Below, piece by piece: positions 39,715 through 49,151 of a DNA stretch of 64,000 bases; the stretch's first letter is position 1, and every line of letters starts with the position of its first letter. Location: assembly GCF_000482385.1 (NCBI RefSeq), contig NZ_AXVD01000016.1, forward strand, positions 102,550 to 166,549, in the 5' to 3' direction. A program made the translations under genes and the position numbers. The notes beneath the pieces are model-generated. The model saw only the letters and a list, made by a program, of their open reading frames with translations. It was not told the origin of the DNA and did not search any database. The DNA comes from Nocardia sp. CNY236 (GTDB lineage Bacteria; Actinomycetota; Actinomycetes; Mycobacteriales; Mycobacteriaceae).

Positions 39715-39980
39715 CGCTGGTCCTGCTCGCGCAATCCTCCGGCACGCCCACCGGGCCGGAGTTCGGCAAGGCGTCACCACTGGGGTTCCTCATCATTCTG
39801 GTTCTGTTGGTGGGTACTTCGGTGCTGATCTGGTCGATGAACCGGCACATCAAGCGCCTGCCCGCCAATTTCGAACGCGATCACCCCGAACCGGACCAAG
39901 AGGCCGACGACGGGACCGACCACGGCATCATCCGTCGCGCCGACCAGTCCGCCGCCGCGGACCGCACCGAGTCGAGCTGA
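39711..39980 (+). CDS. Small single-pass membrane protein cotranscribed with mca
   Basis: The 89-residue protein, starting at a GTG that overlaps the mca stop, has one helix ([21 protein letters not shown]) followed by a basic stop-transfer segment (NRHIKRLP) and an acidic tail. It matches the position of Rv1083 after mca. Function unknown; coupling to mca suggests a linked role. Confidence 0.85.
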   Translation: MTLVLLAQSSGTPTGPEFGKASPLGFLIILVLLVGTSVLIWSMNRHIKRLPANFERDHPEPDQEADDGTDHGIIRRADQSAAADRTESS

Positions 39981-40138
39981 CCTGCTCCGACCTGCGGTGT
40001 TCTGCTCGATGTCACCCTTGCTGACTATCTTTCGTCAATGAGGTAGTCGCGGCACGATCCACTGCCCGCCCAACGGCCGGGCTTCGGATTCGGTGTCTGC
40101 GCTCACTTCGATACGAATGCAAGAGTCAGGAGAGTGCG

Positions 40139-41449
40139 ATGACCTTCGATGAGCTGCGTGCTGCATTGCCAGGCCGGGTGCAGCTACCCGGTGACGACGG
40201 GTTCGAGGACGCGGCCCGGCCGTGGATAACGACAGTCGATCAGCCGGTGGCTGCCGTAGCGCATGCCGCCACCGCGGACGACGTCGCGACCGTCGTGCGG
40301 TACGCAAGCCGCGCCGGAATTCCGGTGGCCACCCAGCCGACCGGACACGGCGCTTCGGGCAACACCGCGAAGGCGATTCTGCTGCGCACCGCACAGCTGG
40401 ACAATGTCGAGGTCGCCCCCACCGAGCGGGTGGCGCGGGTAGGCGCCGGCGCCAATTGGCGGCGGGTGCTGGCCGCCACCAGTGAGCACGGCCTGACCGG
40501 TCTTGCGGGCTCCAGCCCAGTGGTCGGCGCGACCGGCTACACCCTGGGCGGCGGGTTGAGCTGGTTCGGCCGCAGACACGGCTGGGCCTCGGATGCGGTG
40601 CGCGCGTTCGAGATCGTCGATGCGGAGGGCACGCAACGTCGGGTCACCGCCGAGAGCGATCCGGACCTGTTCTGGGCGTTGCGTGGTGGCAGCGGTGACT
40701 TCGCGGTGGTCACCGCACTGGAATTCGATCTGTTTCCCGCGCCGGAGATCTACGGCGGCCGTATGCTGTGGCCGGCGAACCGGACTCGGGCGGCCTTCGA
40801 GCTCTTCCAGGAGGTCACCGCGACGGCGCCGGAGGAGCTGAGTGTCTGGTTCCAGCGCTTCCACTTCCCGGACGCGCCGCCCATGGTCGCCCTCGATGCG
40901 GTCTACCTGGGCGATGCGGATCGCGGCCGAGAGCTGCTCGCGCGGTTCGATGTCATCGGTGATCCGATTCTGGACAACCGCATGCTGCGCAAGCCCGTCG
41001 ATGTCGGCGCCGTCGCCGACGAACCCACCGATCCGAGCCCGGGGTTCTTCCGGGCTGAACAGCTGACCGGCCTCGGCGACGCCGTGGTCGAAACTTTGAT
41101 CGACGAGCCGATCGCCCCACTGCTCGACGTGCAGATCCGTCACCTCGGTGGGGCTTTGAGCGAGCCGCGCGTGGGCGGCGGTGCACGCGGCCCGATCGCG
41201 GAGCCGTATATGCTCTATCTTTTCGGGCTCGGACTGCCGCACCTGGTCGATGGGGTGCGCGCGCGGTTGGGTGCGATAGTCGACGCGCTCGGTGGCCAGA
41301 TCAGTGGCCAGAAGCCGTACACGTTCCTCGCGCCGGAAGAAAACGCATCGGCCGCATTCGATTCCGCGACGCTGACCCGGCTGCGTGAGATCAAACGCGC
41401 CGTGGACCCGCACGGGATCATTCGGGCCAACTTCCCGGTGCTCGGGTAG
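40139..41449 (+). CDS. FAD-binding oxidoreductase, PCMH/berberine-bridge-like
   Basis: This 436-residue flavoprotein has the PCMH-type FAD domain: AATADDVATVVRYASRAGIPVATQPTGHGAS, where the His of GHG is the usual site for covalent 8-alpha-histidyl FAD, and VGATGYTLGGGLSWFGRRHGWASDAV. The second covalent anchor of bicovalent enzymes (a Cys about 60 residues on) is absent, so single attachment is expected. A recognisable C-terminal BBE segment ends in RAVDPHGIIRANFPV. The ATG follows AGGAGA. Substrate unknown. Confidence 0.88.
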   Translation: MTFDELRAALPGRVQLPGDDGFEDAARPWITTVDQPVAAVAHAATADDVATVVRYASRAGIPVATQPTGHGASGNTAKAILLRTAQLDNVEVAPTERVARVGAGANWRRVLAATSEHGLTGLAGSSPVVGATGYTLGGGLSWFGRRHGWASDAVRAFEIVDAEGTQRRVTAESDPDLFWALRGGSGDFAVVTALEFDLFPAPEIYGGRMLWPANRTRAAFELFQEVTATAPEELSVWFQRFHFPDAPPMVALDAVYLGDADRGRELLARFDVIGDPILDNRMLRKPVDVGAVADEPTDPSPGFFRAEQLTGLGDAVVETLIDEPIAPLLDVQIRHLGGALSEPRVGGGARGPIAEPYMLYLFGLGLPHLVDGVRARLGAIVDALGGQISGQKPYTFLAPEENASAAFDSATLTRLREIKRAVDPHGIIRANFPVLG

Positions 41450-41676
41450 CCGCCCGAGGCGGGAAGTGTGCGTAGAGGCGCTCGATCGGTTTCCGAAATG
41501 CTGGTTCCGCAACCGAACTCCGTGCTCCTGTTGTTGGGAGCTCGGAGTCGGCCCGGAATACTACGGCGAGGCCATCAGGTCGGGTGCCGAAGGTGCTCGA
41601 CAGGGACGAGTTCGAGTGTGGATCGAGGCCAATCGGTTTCGATTCCCGGATGCTGGAGAGACCTGTTTCGGCGGTG

Positions 41677-42468
41677 TTATCGGGGTCGAGTGGTCCAGCC
41701 GGGGAATGCGGGCAGGGTGGGCGGCGGCTCTGTGCTGCGGATGGACTCACCGCGCAGTTCGGTTGCGGTCGGGTCGATCGTGAGTGACCACGGTTGGCAG
41801 CGGGCGCGGTTTTCCTCGAGTGTGCCGGTGGAGGGGTACTCCACTCGCCATCCGGCGAACACGTCGTAGGTCGGTGCGTGCCAGGAGCCGTTGGACGAGG
41901 CGTCCGGTGTGTTGGTCTGCGGTGTCGTGGTAGCCGTTGAGGGACGGGGATCGGGGTCGTCGCGGCTGAATTCGATGTCCGCCCCGACCGCGAGCGTGTG
42001 CGAGCGCACGTAGTCGCCGCTTTCTACCAGTCTCGCGAGGTTGTTGTACTGGATGCAGAAGAATGCCGTGAATCCCGTGGCTGTAGGGGTGATGGTTTGG
42101 ATGTGCCCCCGCAGTGTTCCCTTGGTCGGCCCGCGACTGCTGTCGTGATTGTAGCGGAAACGTTGGCTTCGGTCGAGCGCTTCCTCGAAACCGGGATAAG
42201 TTCGGTCTATTCCGGCGGCAGCACCGATGAGATCGGACTCCAACGCCGCGCGGACCAGCGCGGCTTCCGAGGACAGCAGGTCGATCGGTGGATCGGCCGA
42301 CCAGACCGCGGAGGCATCGCGGACCTGATCAGGCGGAATGTAGTACGCGGGCGGGGGCGCCACAGTGGTCGTCGGATCAGGCGCGGACGAGGTGGTCTGG
42401 CTGCAACCTGCCACCGACAGCACGGCAAGCATCATCGCCGCGAGCTGAGCAATCCGGTGTCGTGTCAT
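41677..42468 (-). CDS. Lipoprotein of unknown function, partner of the WXG-like operon
   Basis: The 263-residue protein has a signal peptide and lipobox LSVAGC (Cys near 21). The mature part is acidic and Thr/Pro-rich, with GFTAFFCIQYNNLARLVESGDYVRSH in the middle and a disordered Thr/Asn/Pro insert before a final beta-rich section. I recognise no family. The ATG overlaps the stop of the 835-residue WXG-like gene by 4 bp, so the two are translated together and probably act together at the cell envelope. Confidence 0.8.
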   Translation of the reverse strand: MTRHRIAQLAAMMLAVLSVAGCSQTTSSAPDPTTTVAPPPAYYIPPDQVRDASAVWSADPPIDLLSSEAALVRAALESDLIGAAAGIDRTYPGFEEALDRSQRFRYNHDSSRGPTKGTLRGHIQTITPTATGFTAFFCIQYNNLARLVESGDYVRSHTLAVGADIEFSRDDPDPRPSTATTTPQTNTPDASSNGSWHAPTYDVFAGWRVEYPSTGTLEENRARCQPWSLTIDPTATELRGESIRSTEPPPTLPAFPGWTTRPR

Positions 42469-44972
42469 AGGTGTGGCCAACTGTTCCCGATAGTCCCTGG
42501 GGAGTTTATAACTTGGTTCAGGCGGATTGTTTCGGAATCGTAGCTCGCGAGGTAGTCGTTGAGCCTTCTCTCGTCGACGCCCGCACCGACAAGCCGGTCT
42601 TCGATGCCTTCGAGGGCGACACTGACATCGAATCGGGAGCCGTGGTTGTCGGCCCCGAGTTCGAAGTAGGGTTTGAACCTGGTCCCGCCCTCGTTCTTCA
42701 ATTCTGCCGGGAGGGAATCGAAATCGATGATTCCCTGATTGGTCAAGTGCTGAAGCATGACGTACTTGCGGTATTCCTCGGTACCGAACTTGGCGTGATC
42801 GTAGGTTCCTCCGTCGAAGGTCATCGGCGCGTACGGGCTCACGGTTTCCGGGTCGAACCCGATGGCATCGTTGACCGAGCTACGCGTCAATTCGGCGATT
42901 GCGGCCACTCCGGCCTGTGCCGGGCCGAAACCGCCCACGGCGATCTGTGCTGCGGTGTAGGCGGTGTTGAAGCGGGCCTTCCGGTCGTCGGCGGTGGTTT
43001 GGGCGTCGTCATGGCGTTCATCGAATTCCGTGTTCAAGGCTTCGCCGACGAGCCAGTGCAGCCGGTTGCCGTAGTAGATGCTGCGCCGATTGCCTTCTCC
43101 GAGGATCTCTTGCGCCGCGAACTGCTGGTCGAGGCGTTGTGATTCGCTCAGGGCAGCGCCATTGATGATGGCGGAGGCGGTGGCGTCTCCGTTGAGGACA
43201 GTCATGACACGGACCGCTTCGATAGGGCCGCCGAGGTCACCGAAACCTTCGGTGCCCGAGATGTAGTCCGGCATCTCGACCAGCTTGCCGGTATACGGTG
43301 AGAGCCCTTCGGCCATGGCTTTCACCAGTTCCGGATTGACCTGCCCGAGTGACTGATTCTCGTGACCGGGCATGTCGAGCCAGTTGGCGTGGAGGGGGTT
43401 GCCGTCGAATCCGGATTGGGTGGTGGACAGCAGCTGGGAAACCCCGAACGCGGCTTCTCCTGCATGGATATTGGCGATCGAGGGAGTTTGGCCGGGAGCG
43501 ACGTGAGCATTGTCGTCGATCCAGTTGAACATGCCTTCGAGTGCCTCGCCGTCATCATCCCAGTCGTGCCGCAGGAGTGGGACCATGATCTGGTCGCGGT
43601 GGTATCCCTCGCCGAGTAGTTCGGGTGAGCCGTTTCCGGTGATCAGCGCCCATTTCGCGTCATGGTTGCGGGTACCTGCTCCGAGCAGGTTCTGGACGGC
43701 CTCGTCGCCGATTCGATCAGGCATGCCGCCTGCTTCGTAGGCTGTGCCCGAGCTGGGATCGTTGAGCCACGCCAGGTATGCAGCCTGTCGTGACAGTTCG
43801 ACAGCGAACTTGTCGCCGGGCTGGTACCCCTGGTCGGCGCTGTTGAGTAGGGAGGCGAAGGCCGACATGTCGTTGTTGTAGCCGACTGTCGCGCCAGGAC
43901 CGATGTAACCTTCGGGCATGTCGGGACTGTTGGCGTCCCCGCCGCCAGTACTGCTGTAGGGCCGCGTGCCGACCAACTCTTTGATTTCCGCGGGGAGATG
44001 GTCCCAGCTGCCGCGTCCTTGGACGTCACCCATCGCGTTCTTCGACACGATCTGCTCGTTCGAGACGGTCATCATCCCGGCGGCGATACTTCGTTGCAAG
44101 CCCAATGCTTCGGGGGAACCGTTGGCTTGCAGTGAAGTCGAGAGCGTGAGCAGGCCGTCCTTGCCAGCGTTCTCGTAGAAGGTGCGCAGATAGCTGAGGG
44201 TGGATTGCGGGACGGTGACTTCCTCGCCGCGGCCCATCGCCTCGAGCTGCTCTGGTGTCAGGCCGGCTTGGGCGAGGTGGTCGGTGATTCGCTGAATCTC
44301 GTCATCGGTCGCGGTACCGTCGGCGATAGCTTGGCCGTCCTCGATGCCATCCCGAGCGGTCGGTTCCTTCTGTGAATCGGCGGTGCCGGGAATCGCAGGC
44401 GCGTCTACTCCGTCACCGAAGTAGCTGCCTGCGTCGCGGATCTGCTGGGCGGCAGCACGGATGAGTCGATCGACCTCGTGCGCGGCGTTGCGCAGCGCGT
44501 TCCACGCCGTGTTGATCAGGTTCTGGTGGCCCTTGGCATTCTCCTCCGCGTTGTTGCGCTGCTCTTGGGTCTCGTCTCCGGTCCACCGGAGACTGATCTG
44601 CCAGTTGTTCTCGACGGTGACTGGGACGTCGATGCCGAGCGAGCGCGGGGCCTCGACCTCGGCGACTTTCTTCAACAGGTTGTCGCGCTCCCAGAACAGT
44701 CGGTCGGCGGCCTGCGTCAGCACCGCCGCGAGATCGTCGGTCTCGTATTTGACCTTCAGCGCCTGCCGCCGATCTTCGGTGACGCGATCGTAGGCGGCAT
44801 CGTGCGCACGACCGGACCAACTAGGGCCGATATCGGCGAATTGCTGCGTCATCCGACCGATCTGGTAGTCGAACGTGCCATTGCCCTTGGTGATGGTGTC
44901 GGCCAGGCCGACCAATTGCTCCGTTTTCCACGCAGTGACGTTGGTTCGGGTGAGATCCCATTCATCGCTCAC
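42465..44972 (-). CDS. Large WXG-motif protein (TPR-region/DUF6571-like), candidate type VII secretion substrate
   Basis: The 835-residue protein starts at GTG 44972 (MSDEWDLTRTNV). Residues 1-130 form a helical hairpin with IGPSWSGRAHDAAYDRV, a WxG turn as in WXG100 proteins. A helical region to about 200 and an Ala/Asp-rich linker follow. The remaining 600 residues include QNGS-type helical repeats (LTPEQLEAMGRGEEVTVPQ, DGLLTLSTSLQANGSPEALGLQ, WLNDPSSGTAYEAGG) seen in nocardial proteins annotated as TPR-repeat-region. No enzymatic motif is recognisable in the C-terminus. It overlaps both neighbours by 4 bp. Confidence 0.75.
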   Translation of the reverse strand: MSDEWDLTRTNVTAWKTEQLVGLADTITKGNGTFDYQIGRMTQQFADIGPSWSGRAHDAAYDRVTEDRRQALKVKYETDDLAAVLTQAADRLFWERDNLLKKVAEVEAPRSLGIDVPVTVENNWQISLRWTGDETQEQRNNAEENAKGHQNLINTAWNALRNAAHEVDRLIRAAAQQIRDAGSYFGDGVDAPAIPGTADSQKEPTARDGIEDGQAIADGTATDDEIQRITDHLAQAGLTPEQLEAMGRGEEVTVPQSTLSYLRTFYENAGKDGLLTLSTSLQANGSPEALGLQRSIAAGMMTVSNEQIVSKNAMGDVQGRGSWDHLPAEIKELVGTRPYSSTGGGDANSPDMPEGYIGPGATVGYNNDMSAFASLLNSADQGYQPGDKFAVELSRQAAYLAWLNDPSSGTAYEAGGMPDRIGDEAVQNLLGAGTRNHDAKWALITGNGSPELLGEGYHRDQIMVPLLRHDWDDDGEALEGMFNWIDDNAHVAPGQTPSIANIHAGEAAFGVSQLLSTTQSGFDGNPLHANWLDMPGHENQSLGQVNPELVKAMAEGLSPYTGKLVEMPDYISGTEGFGDLGGPIEAVRVMTVLNGDATASAIINGAALSESQRLDQQFAAQEILGEGNRRSIYYGNRLHWLVGEALNTEFDERHDDAQTTADDRKARFNTAYTAAQIAVGGFGPAQAGVAAIAELTRSSVNDAIGFDPETVSPYAPMTFDGGTYDHAKFGTEEYRKYVMLQHLTNQGIIDFDSLPAELKNEGGTRFKPYFELGADNHGSRFDVSVALEGIEDRLVGAGVDERRLNDYLASYDSETIRLNQVINSPGTIGNSWPHL

Positions 44973-45286
44973 TTTCGGCCCCCTTGAATGTGGAAGTCGA
45001 AGGCGTCGAGGTCTGCGGCGAAGCCCTCGTCCGTCGCGGACAAGTCGGCAGCCGCCTGTCGAACAGCGGTCGACACGTGGCCGATCCGCTGGGAGACCCG
45101 CAGCCACGCGCCCTCGGTGTATTCGGTAGCCAGTTCGCACGCCCCGCCGAGTGGTGTTCCCGGCAATACGGCCGCGACATCCTTGGCCGCGGTACGCACG
45201 TCGATGTCATCGACCTGCTCGGCGACATCTTCCAACGTGTTGCACAGGGCGGTCAGCCCGTCGATATCGGCTCGAAGCAGCGCCAC
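44969..45286 (-). CDS. Small EspC/DUF2580-like helical protein
   Basis: The protein has about 105 residues from GTG 45286 (an in-frame TTG at 45298 is possible). It is all-helical with LRADIDGLTALCNTLEDVAEQVDD, a pattern of EspC-like ESX-associated proteins, and a second helix RIGHVSTAVRQAAADLSATDEGFAADL. It heads a three-gene operon with the WXG-like protein and a lipoprotein, joined by 4-bp overlaps. A chaperone or heterodimer partner for the following WXG-like N-terminus is the likely role, by analogy with EsxA/EsxB-type pairs. Confidence 0.72.
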   Translation of the reverse strand: MALLRADIDGLTALCNTLEDVAEQVDDIDVRTAAKDVAAVLPGTPLGGACELATEYTEGAWLRVSQRIGHVSTAVRQAAADLSATDEGFAADLDAFDFHIQGGRK

Positions 45287-45604
45287 GATCCCCCCCAAGG
45301 TTCGGCATCATTGATCTGGATCACGATGATAGCCGGGTTGCGGCCACCTGCTGAACCCGCAATCGGCAGGGGGCAAGGTGTTCGGCTCGGGCGATCCCCG
45401 GACGCTGTTGTGAGCCCAGTCGTGGCCGGTGTCACTGCTTCTGTTGTGCACCGTACGCTGCTGCAGCGAATCTTCCGGACGACGGCCGGCAAGGCGGGCG
45501 AATACTCGAGTGATCTGAGCGGGCGTTTGGAGCCGACATCACGCCACCCGGCCGAACCGAATACCGGGCTGGCCGAGTTCAACTGTGTGCCTGTGATGTA
45601 GCTC
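45287..45604. other. 318-bp intergenic region
   Basis: I see no gene here. It should contain the promoter of the EspC-like operon and the terminator of the helicase gene. No strong hairpin or repeat stood out. Confidence 0.5.
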
Positions 45605-48169
45605 CTAGCGGGTGTGCGATTGTCCAGGCGGAGGTGGCCCGAGGTCTACACCGAGTGCGCGCAGCTGGGCGGCTCGATCCGGGTGCAGGGCGCCGGCGCG
45701 GTATTGCTTGCGACGGGTGGTCAGCCAGCTGCCGAGATGGAAGCCGTTGGCGGTGATGTACTTCGACGGGACCGCCACCGTTCCGTGCTCGTTTCGGTAG
45801 GTGATGAGCAGATCGATACCTGTGGTCCAGAGGGTTTCGCATGGGTTCCAGTCCATCCCGAGCGCCTCGAGTGTCGAGACACGATCAGAGCTGAGCGTTC
45901 CGGCATGATAGTTGCGGCGTTGGGTGGCGATCCAATTACCGAGTTTGTAGCCGTCGGCGGTCACGTAACGCAGCGGGACGCGGCCGGTGCCGTGCTCGCG
46001 GCGATATTCGGCGAACCGGCGCAGGCCGGTGTGCCAGGCGGTCGCGCTCGGGTCCCAGGCCACCCCGAGGTCGTCGAGTTGTGCGATGCGTTCGGGGCTC
46101 AGGTGGCCGAGTCGCCGGTGGCGTCGGTTGCTGTTCAGCCAGGTTCCGAGCCGCAGGCCATCGCTGGTGACATGCCGTTGCGGCACGTCGATGTGGCCGT
46201 GCTGGGCGCGGAATTCGCGCAGCGCGTCGATGGCACGCAGCCATTGGGTGTGTAGCGGGCGCCAATCGATGTCGAGCGCCTCCAGTTGTGCGATGCGGTC
46301 GGGACGCAGCGTCCCGGCGTGGTGGTGGCCGCGGCAGTGTCGCAACCATGTGCCGAGGCGGCGACCGTCGGGGGTTCGGTAGGTTTCGGGAATGTCGAGG
46401 TGACCGTGCTCGGCATGAAAAGCCCGTGCAGCGGAGATGTTTTCGGCCCACTGGGTGTCGTGCCCGGGGTCGCGGCGACGGCGGTCGGCCGGGTCGATGC
46501 CAAGGGCGTGCAGGGCGGCCGTCTCGGCGTCGGTGAGGTTGCCGTCACGGTGACGTCGCCGTTGGTTGGCCAACCAGGCGCCCAGCGCATGCCCGTCGAG
46601 CGTGACGTGGTTGTGCGGGACTTCAGCGGTGCCGTGTTCGGTGTGGTAGGCGACCAGCGCGTCATAGCTGTCCCACCAGGACACGGCGGTGGTGTCCACG
46701 GTGCGCAGCAGGATCGAGCGGTGGAATTCGTCGCCGACCCGCGCCGGGGCGCCGTCGATGTGCAGCCACGGGGGAGCCGGCTCGTGATCAGGTGACGTTC
46801 GGTCACGGCGGTTGGTGCTGCGTCGTCGTGCTGCGAGGTAGTCGGCGATGCGTTCGTCATGGGCGCGCAGCGCTCGCACGACCCGCCACACGGTGTCGAA
46901 CTCCGAACCTTCCAGGGCCGCTGTCGGATTCTCGTCCTCGGTGAGGAAGATCGGCACGATGATCGTGGCGACCTTGGTGCTGTCGGGGCCGCGGCGCACG
47001 GCACGCCCGACTGCTTGCACCACGTCGGTGGCGGAGTCTCTCGGGTCGGCGAACATCACCGCGTCCAAGGCGGGCACGTCCACGCCTTCGGCGAGCACAC
47101 GGGCATTGGCGAGTACGACCGTCGATTCGCCGGGTTCGCGCAACGCGGCCAAGGCGTGCCGGCGGCGGTCAGGCGGCATATCTCCGCTCACCCAGTGCGC
47201 GTGGACCGGCCGGTATGGCCGGTGGTCTGTCGGAAGCATGTCGATTGCACGCCGCAGTCCGGCGGCGAATCGGCGCGCCGACAGCACTCGCCCGTGATAG
47301 GTGATCACCCGCCGCAGTCGATAGTCGCGGATCGCTTTCGCCAACGCGATCTGCATTCCCAGCATCCGCGCCGAGACCGCATGCCCGTCGACTGTCACGA
47401 TCTGCTGCGACGCGGTCAGTTTCGCGACCTCTCCATCGGTGACCGTCACCACCGCGACCCGGTAGTCGGCGAGCAGATCGGCGTCGATGGCCGCCGCGAA
47501 CGACAGGTGAAATACCCGCCGCCCGAACACCGTGGGGTCGTCCATGCTGATCAGGTCGACCCCGCCAGTGGTCGGAACGCGTGGTGTCGCGGTCGAATAC
47601 AGCCGACGGCGCGCCGGTAGCAACCGGTCGTCGTGAACCTGAGCCCAGCGCCCGGCGAGCCCGGCGGTGCGATGCGCTTCGTCGATCACGATCAGATCCC
47701 ATCCCGGCAGCCGGTATTCGGTATGTGCTGCGATGATCACCGCGAGGCTGGCGTAGGTCGCGAATACCGTGATGCGACCGCGACGCCGGACCACGTGGGC
47801 GATGTCGTGCGGGTCGGTCGTCACCGGGGCGTGCGGGCCGTGCACCTCGCTACGGAGCGTTGCCGCCGCGTCGGTGGCGCGGGCGTCGCCACAGACTGCC
47901 GCGACCAGTCCGCTTGCGGCGCCCAAGTACACGACGTAGGCGTGTGCGGTCTGCGTCAGCAATTCCACTGTCGGAACGAGCACCAACACTCGGCCTTCAC
48001 GGGCCAGTCGCCGCGACGACTCGGCCCCGATGATCGTCTTCCCCGTTCCGCAGGCCGCAACTATCGTCGCTCGTCTACATCCCTTCCCGGTGGCGTCCAG
48101 TTCGGCGCAGATCTTGTCGACGGCGTCGCGTTGGTGCGGCCACAACCGTGGCCTTGCGGACTGTTCCAC
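45605..48169 (-). CDS. DEAH-box SF2 helicase with five helicase-associated (HA) repeats
   Basis: The 854-residue protein has an N-terminal SF2 core: LWPHQRDAVDKI, Walker A AACGTGKT near 38, DEAH in VIDEAHRT, motif III YSTATPRV and motif VI VQAVGRAVRRG. From about residue 512 five repeats of some 68 residues follow, each with the pattern W...EHG...VP...Y(T)xDG..LG.W(L)...RR...G.L...R...L..LG(I/V). These HA domains are thought to bind nucleic acid. The GTG start has GGGGGAG 5 nt upstream. It is the last of four genes and overlaps the preceding frame by 109 bp. Such helicases are frequent on actinobacterial mobile and plasmid DNA. Confidence 0.88.
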   Translation of the reverse strand: MEQSARPRLWPHQRDAVDKICAELDATGKGCRRATIVAACGTGKTIIGAESSRRLAREGRVLVLVPTVELLTQTAHAYVVYLGAASGLVAAVCGDARATDAAATLRSEVHGPHAPVTTDPHDIAHVVRRRGRITVFATYASLAVIIAAHTEYRLPGWDLIVIDEAHRTAGLAGRWAQVHDDRLLPARRRLYSTATPRVPTTGGVDLISMDDPTVFGRRVFHLSFAAAIDADLLADYRVAVVTVTDGEVAKLTASQQIVTVDGHAVSARMLGMQIALAKAIRDYRLRRVITYHGRVLSARRFAAGLRRAIDMLPTDHRPYRPVHAHWVSGDMPPDRRRHALAALREPGESTVVLANARVLAEGVDVPALDAVMFADPRDSATDVVQAVGRAVRRGPDSTKVATIIVPIFLTEDENPTAALEGSEFDTVWRVVRALRAHDERIADYLAARRRSTNRRDRTSPDHEPAPPWLHIDGAPARVGDEFHRSILLRTVDTTAVSWWDSYDALVAYHTEHGTAEVPHNHVTLDGHALGAWLANQRRRHRDGNLTDAETAALHALGIDPADRRRRDPGHDTQWAENISAARAFHAEHGHLDIPETYRTPDGRRLGTWLRHCRGHHHAGTLRPDRIAQLEALDIDWRPLHTQWLRAIDALREFRAQHGHIDVPQRHVTSDGLRLGTWLNSNRRHRRLGHLSPERIAQLDDLGVAWDPSATAWHTGLRRFAEYRREHGTGRVPLRYVTADGYKLGNWIATQRRNYHAGTLSSDRVSTLEALGMDWNPCETLWTTGIDLLITYRNEHGTVAVPSKYITANGFHLGSWLTTRRKQYRAGALHPDRAAQLRALGVDLGPPPPGQSHTR

Positions 48170-48672
48170 GAAAGCTCCCCCAGGGCTTCGGTAGAGGTGG
48201 GTGTGTGTTGGTGATTCGACGCCGCAGCAGGCCGACCCGGGGTGAACCGGCGTTGCGGCTGTCCGATTTCGCACCACGACACGGTGTGTCCGCCTGCGCG
48301 GTAGCGGCCGTGCCGTACGCCGATCCGTTCGAGACCTTCGCTGATCGATCGACCGGCGTCTTCGGCAAGTGCAGCGTTCTCCGGAGAGTCGTAGAGTTCG
48401 ACCACCACCCGGCCACCCACTGCGCGTATGCACACCGTCATCCGTGTCGGATGCGCCGACCGATGGGCTTCGATCGCGGTGACGAACCCTGTTGTCAGCG
48501 CATCTGTCGCCCGCTCGACGTCGGCTATCAGATCCGGCCGACACCATTTCCGTAGGACGTCGCGCACGAACATTGCCGCGACTGGAATCGCCGTGGGCTG
48601 CGCTGCCAGAGCGAGGTGTTCGGTTGGGCCGCTGGGCGCTGTCGGCTGGTAGCCAGTGCGGCTATCGGTCAT
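48061..48672 (-). CDS. Degenerate GHKL/RsbW-like ATP-binding protein
   Basis: The 203-residue protein has the layout of actinobacterial anti-sigma-type ATPases: IPVAAMFVRDVLRKWC, then ATDALTTGFVTAIEAH at the position of the N-box helix, RVVVELYDSP at the G1 Asp position, and GRYRAGGHTVSWCEIG at the end. The N-box ELVxNAxxH is not preserved, so ATP binding is doubtful. Its last 35 residues overlap the helicase start and look non-conserved. ATG 48672 follows GGAGG by 8 nt and overlaps the DUF4254 gene by 11 bp. Confidence 0.6.
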   Translation of the reverse strand: MTDSRTGYQPTAPSGPTEHLALAAQPTAIPVAAMFVRDVLRKWCRPDLIADVERATDALTTGFVTAIEAHRSAHPTRMTVCIRAVGGRVVVELYDSPENAALAEDAGRSISEGLERIGVRHGRYRAGGHTVSWCEIGQPQRRFTPGRPAAASNHQHTPTSTEALGELSWNSPQGHGCGRTNATPSTRSAPNWTPPGRDVDERR

Positions 48673-49141
48673 GATCACCGCCTCCGTCGGCGCGACGCTC
48701 GTCGGGTCGAGGTGCGGTGAGGTCCGGCAGCCTGCGGGTGCGTGCAGTGATCTCGGCGGCGAGGTCGGTGTAAACGAGACTCAACTCCGCCAACCGCTTC
48801 CAGGCGAAATGCAGCTCGCAGGCCGGGGTGTCGACGCGCAGGGTGGCGAAGGCGTGCACACAGAACTGCACCAGCCGGTCGACGACCATGCCCATCGTTT
48901 CCGAATGCATCGCAGCTGCACCGAGTGGTGGCGGCATGGTGGTGGCGACCCACCGATCGATGTCGCGCACCCATCCAGCACGCGCGCAATCGATGTCATC
49001 GATGCGAGGCGGTTCGGCCGCCCGCCGAGCGTGGTGGAGCAGGGTCAGTTCGTGTGCGGCAACCAGCACCGGGTGCGGCAGGTGTACCGTTCCGGCGCAG
49101 GCTTCCAGTAGCAGGTCTTTGGACGGCAGTGGTGGTGTCAT
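48662..49141 (-). CDS. DUF4254-like protein
   Basis: The 159-residue, all-helical protein starts MTPPLPSKDLLLEACAG and contains LLHHARRAAEPPRIDDIDCARAGWVRDIDRWV, the pattern of DUF4254 proteins, followed by MVVDRLVQFCVHAF and LHFAWKRLAELSLVYTDLAAEI. Nocardial genomes have many such genes next to XRE and anti-sigma-like genes. The function is unknown. It lies 10 bp after the preceding small gene. Confidence 0.7.
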   Translation of the reverse strand: MTPPLPSKDLLLEACAGTVHLPHPVLVAAHELTLLHHARRAAEPPRIDDIDCARAGWVRDIDRWVATTMPPPLGAAAMHSETMGMVVDRLVQFCVHAFATLRVDTPACELHFAWKRLAELSLVYTDLAAEITARTRRLPDLTAPRPDERRADGGGDHDR

Positions 49142-49151
49142 CGGGCACGCC

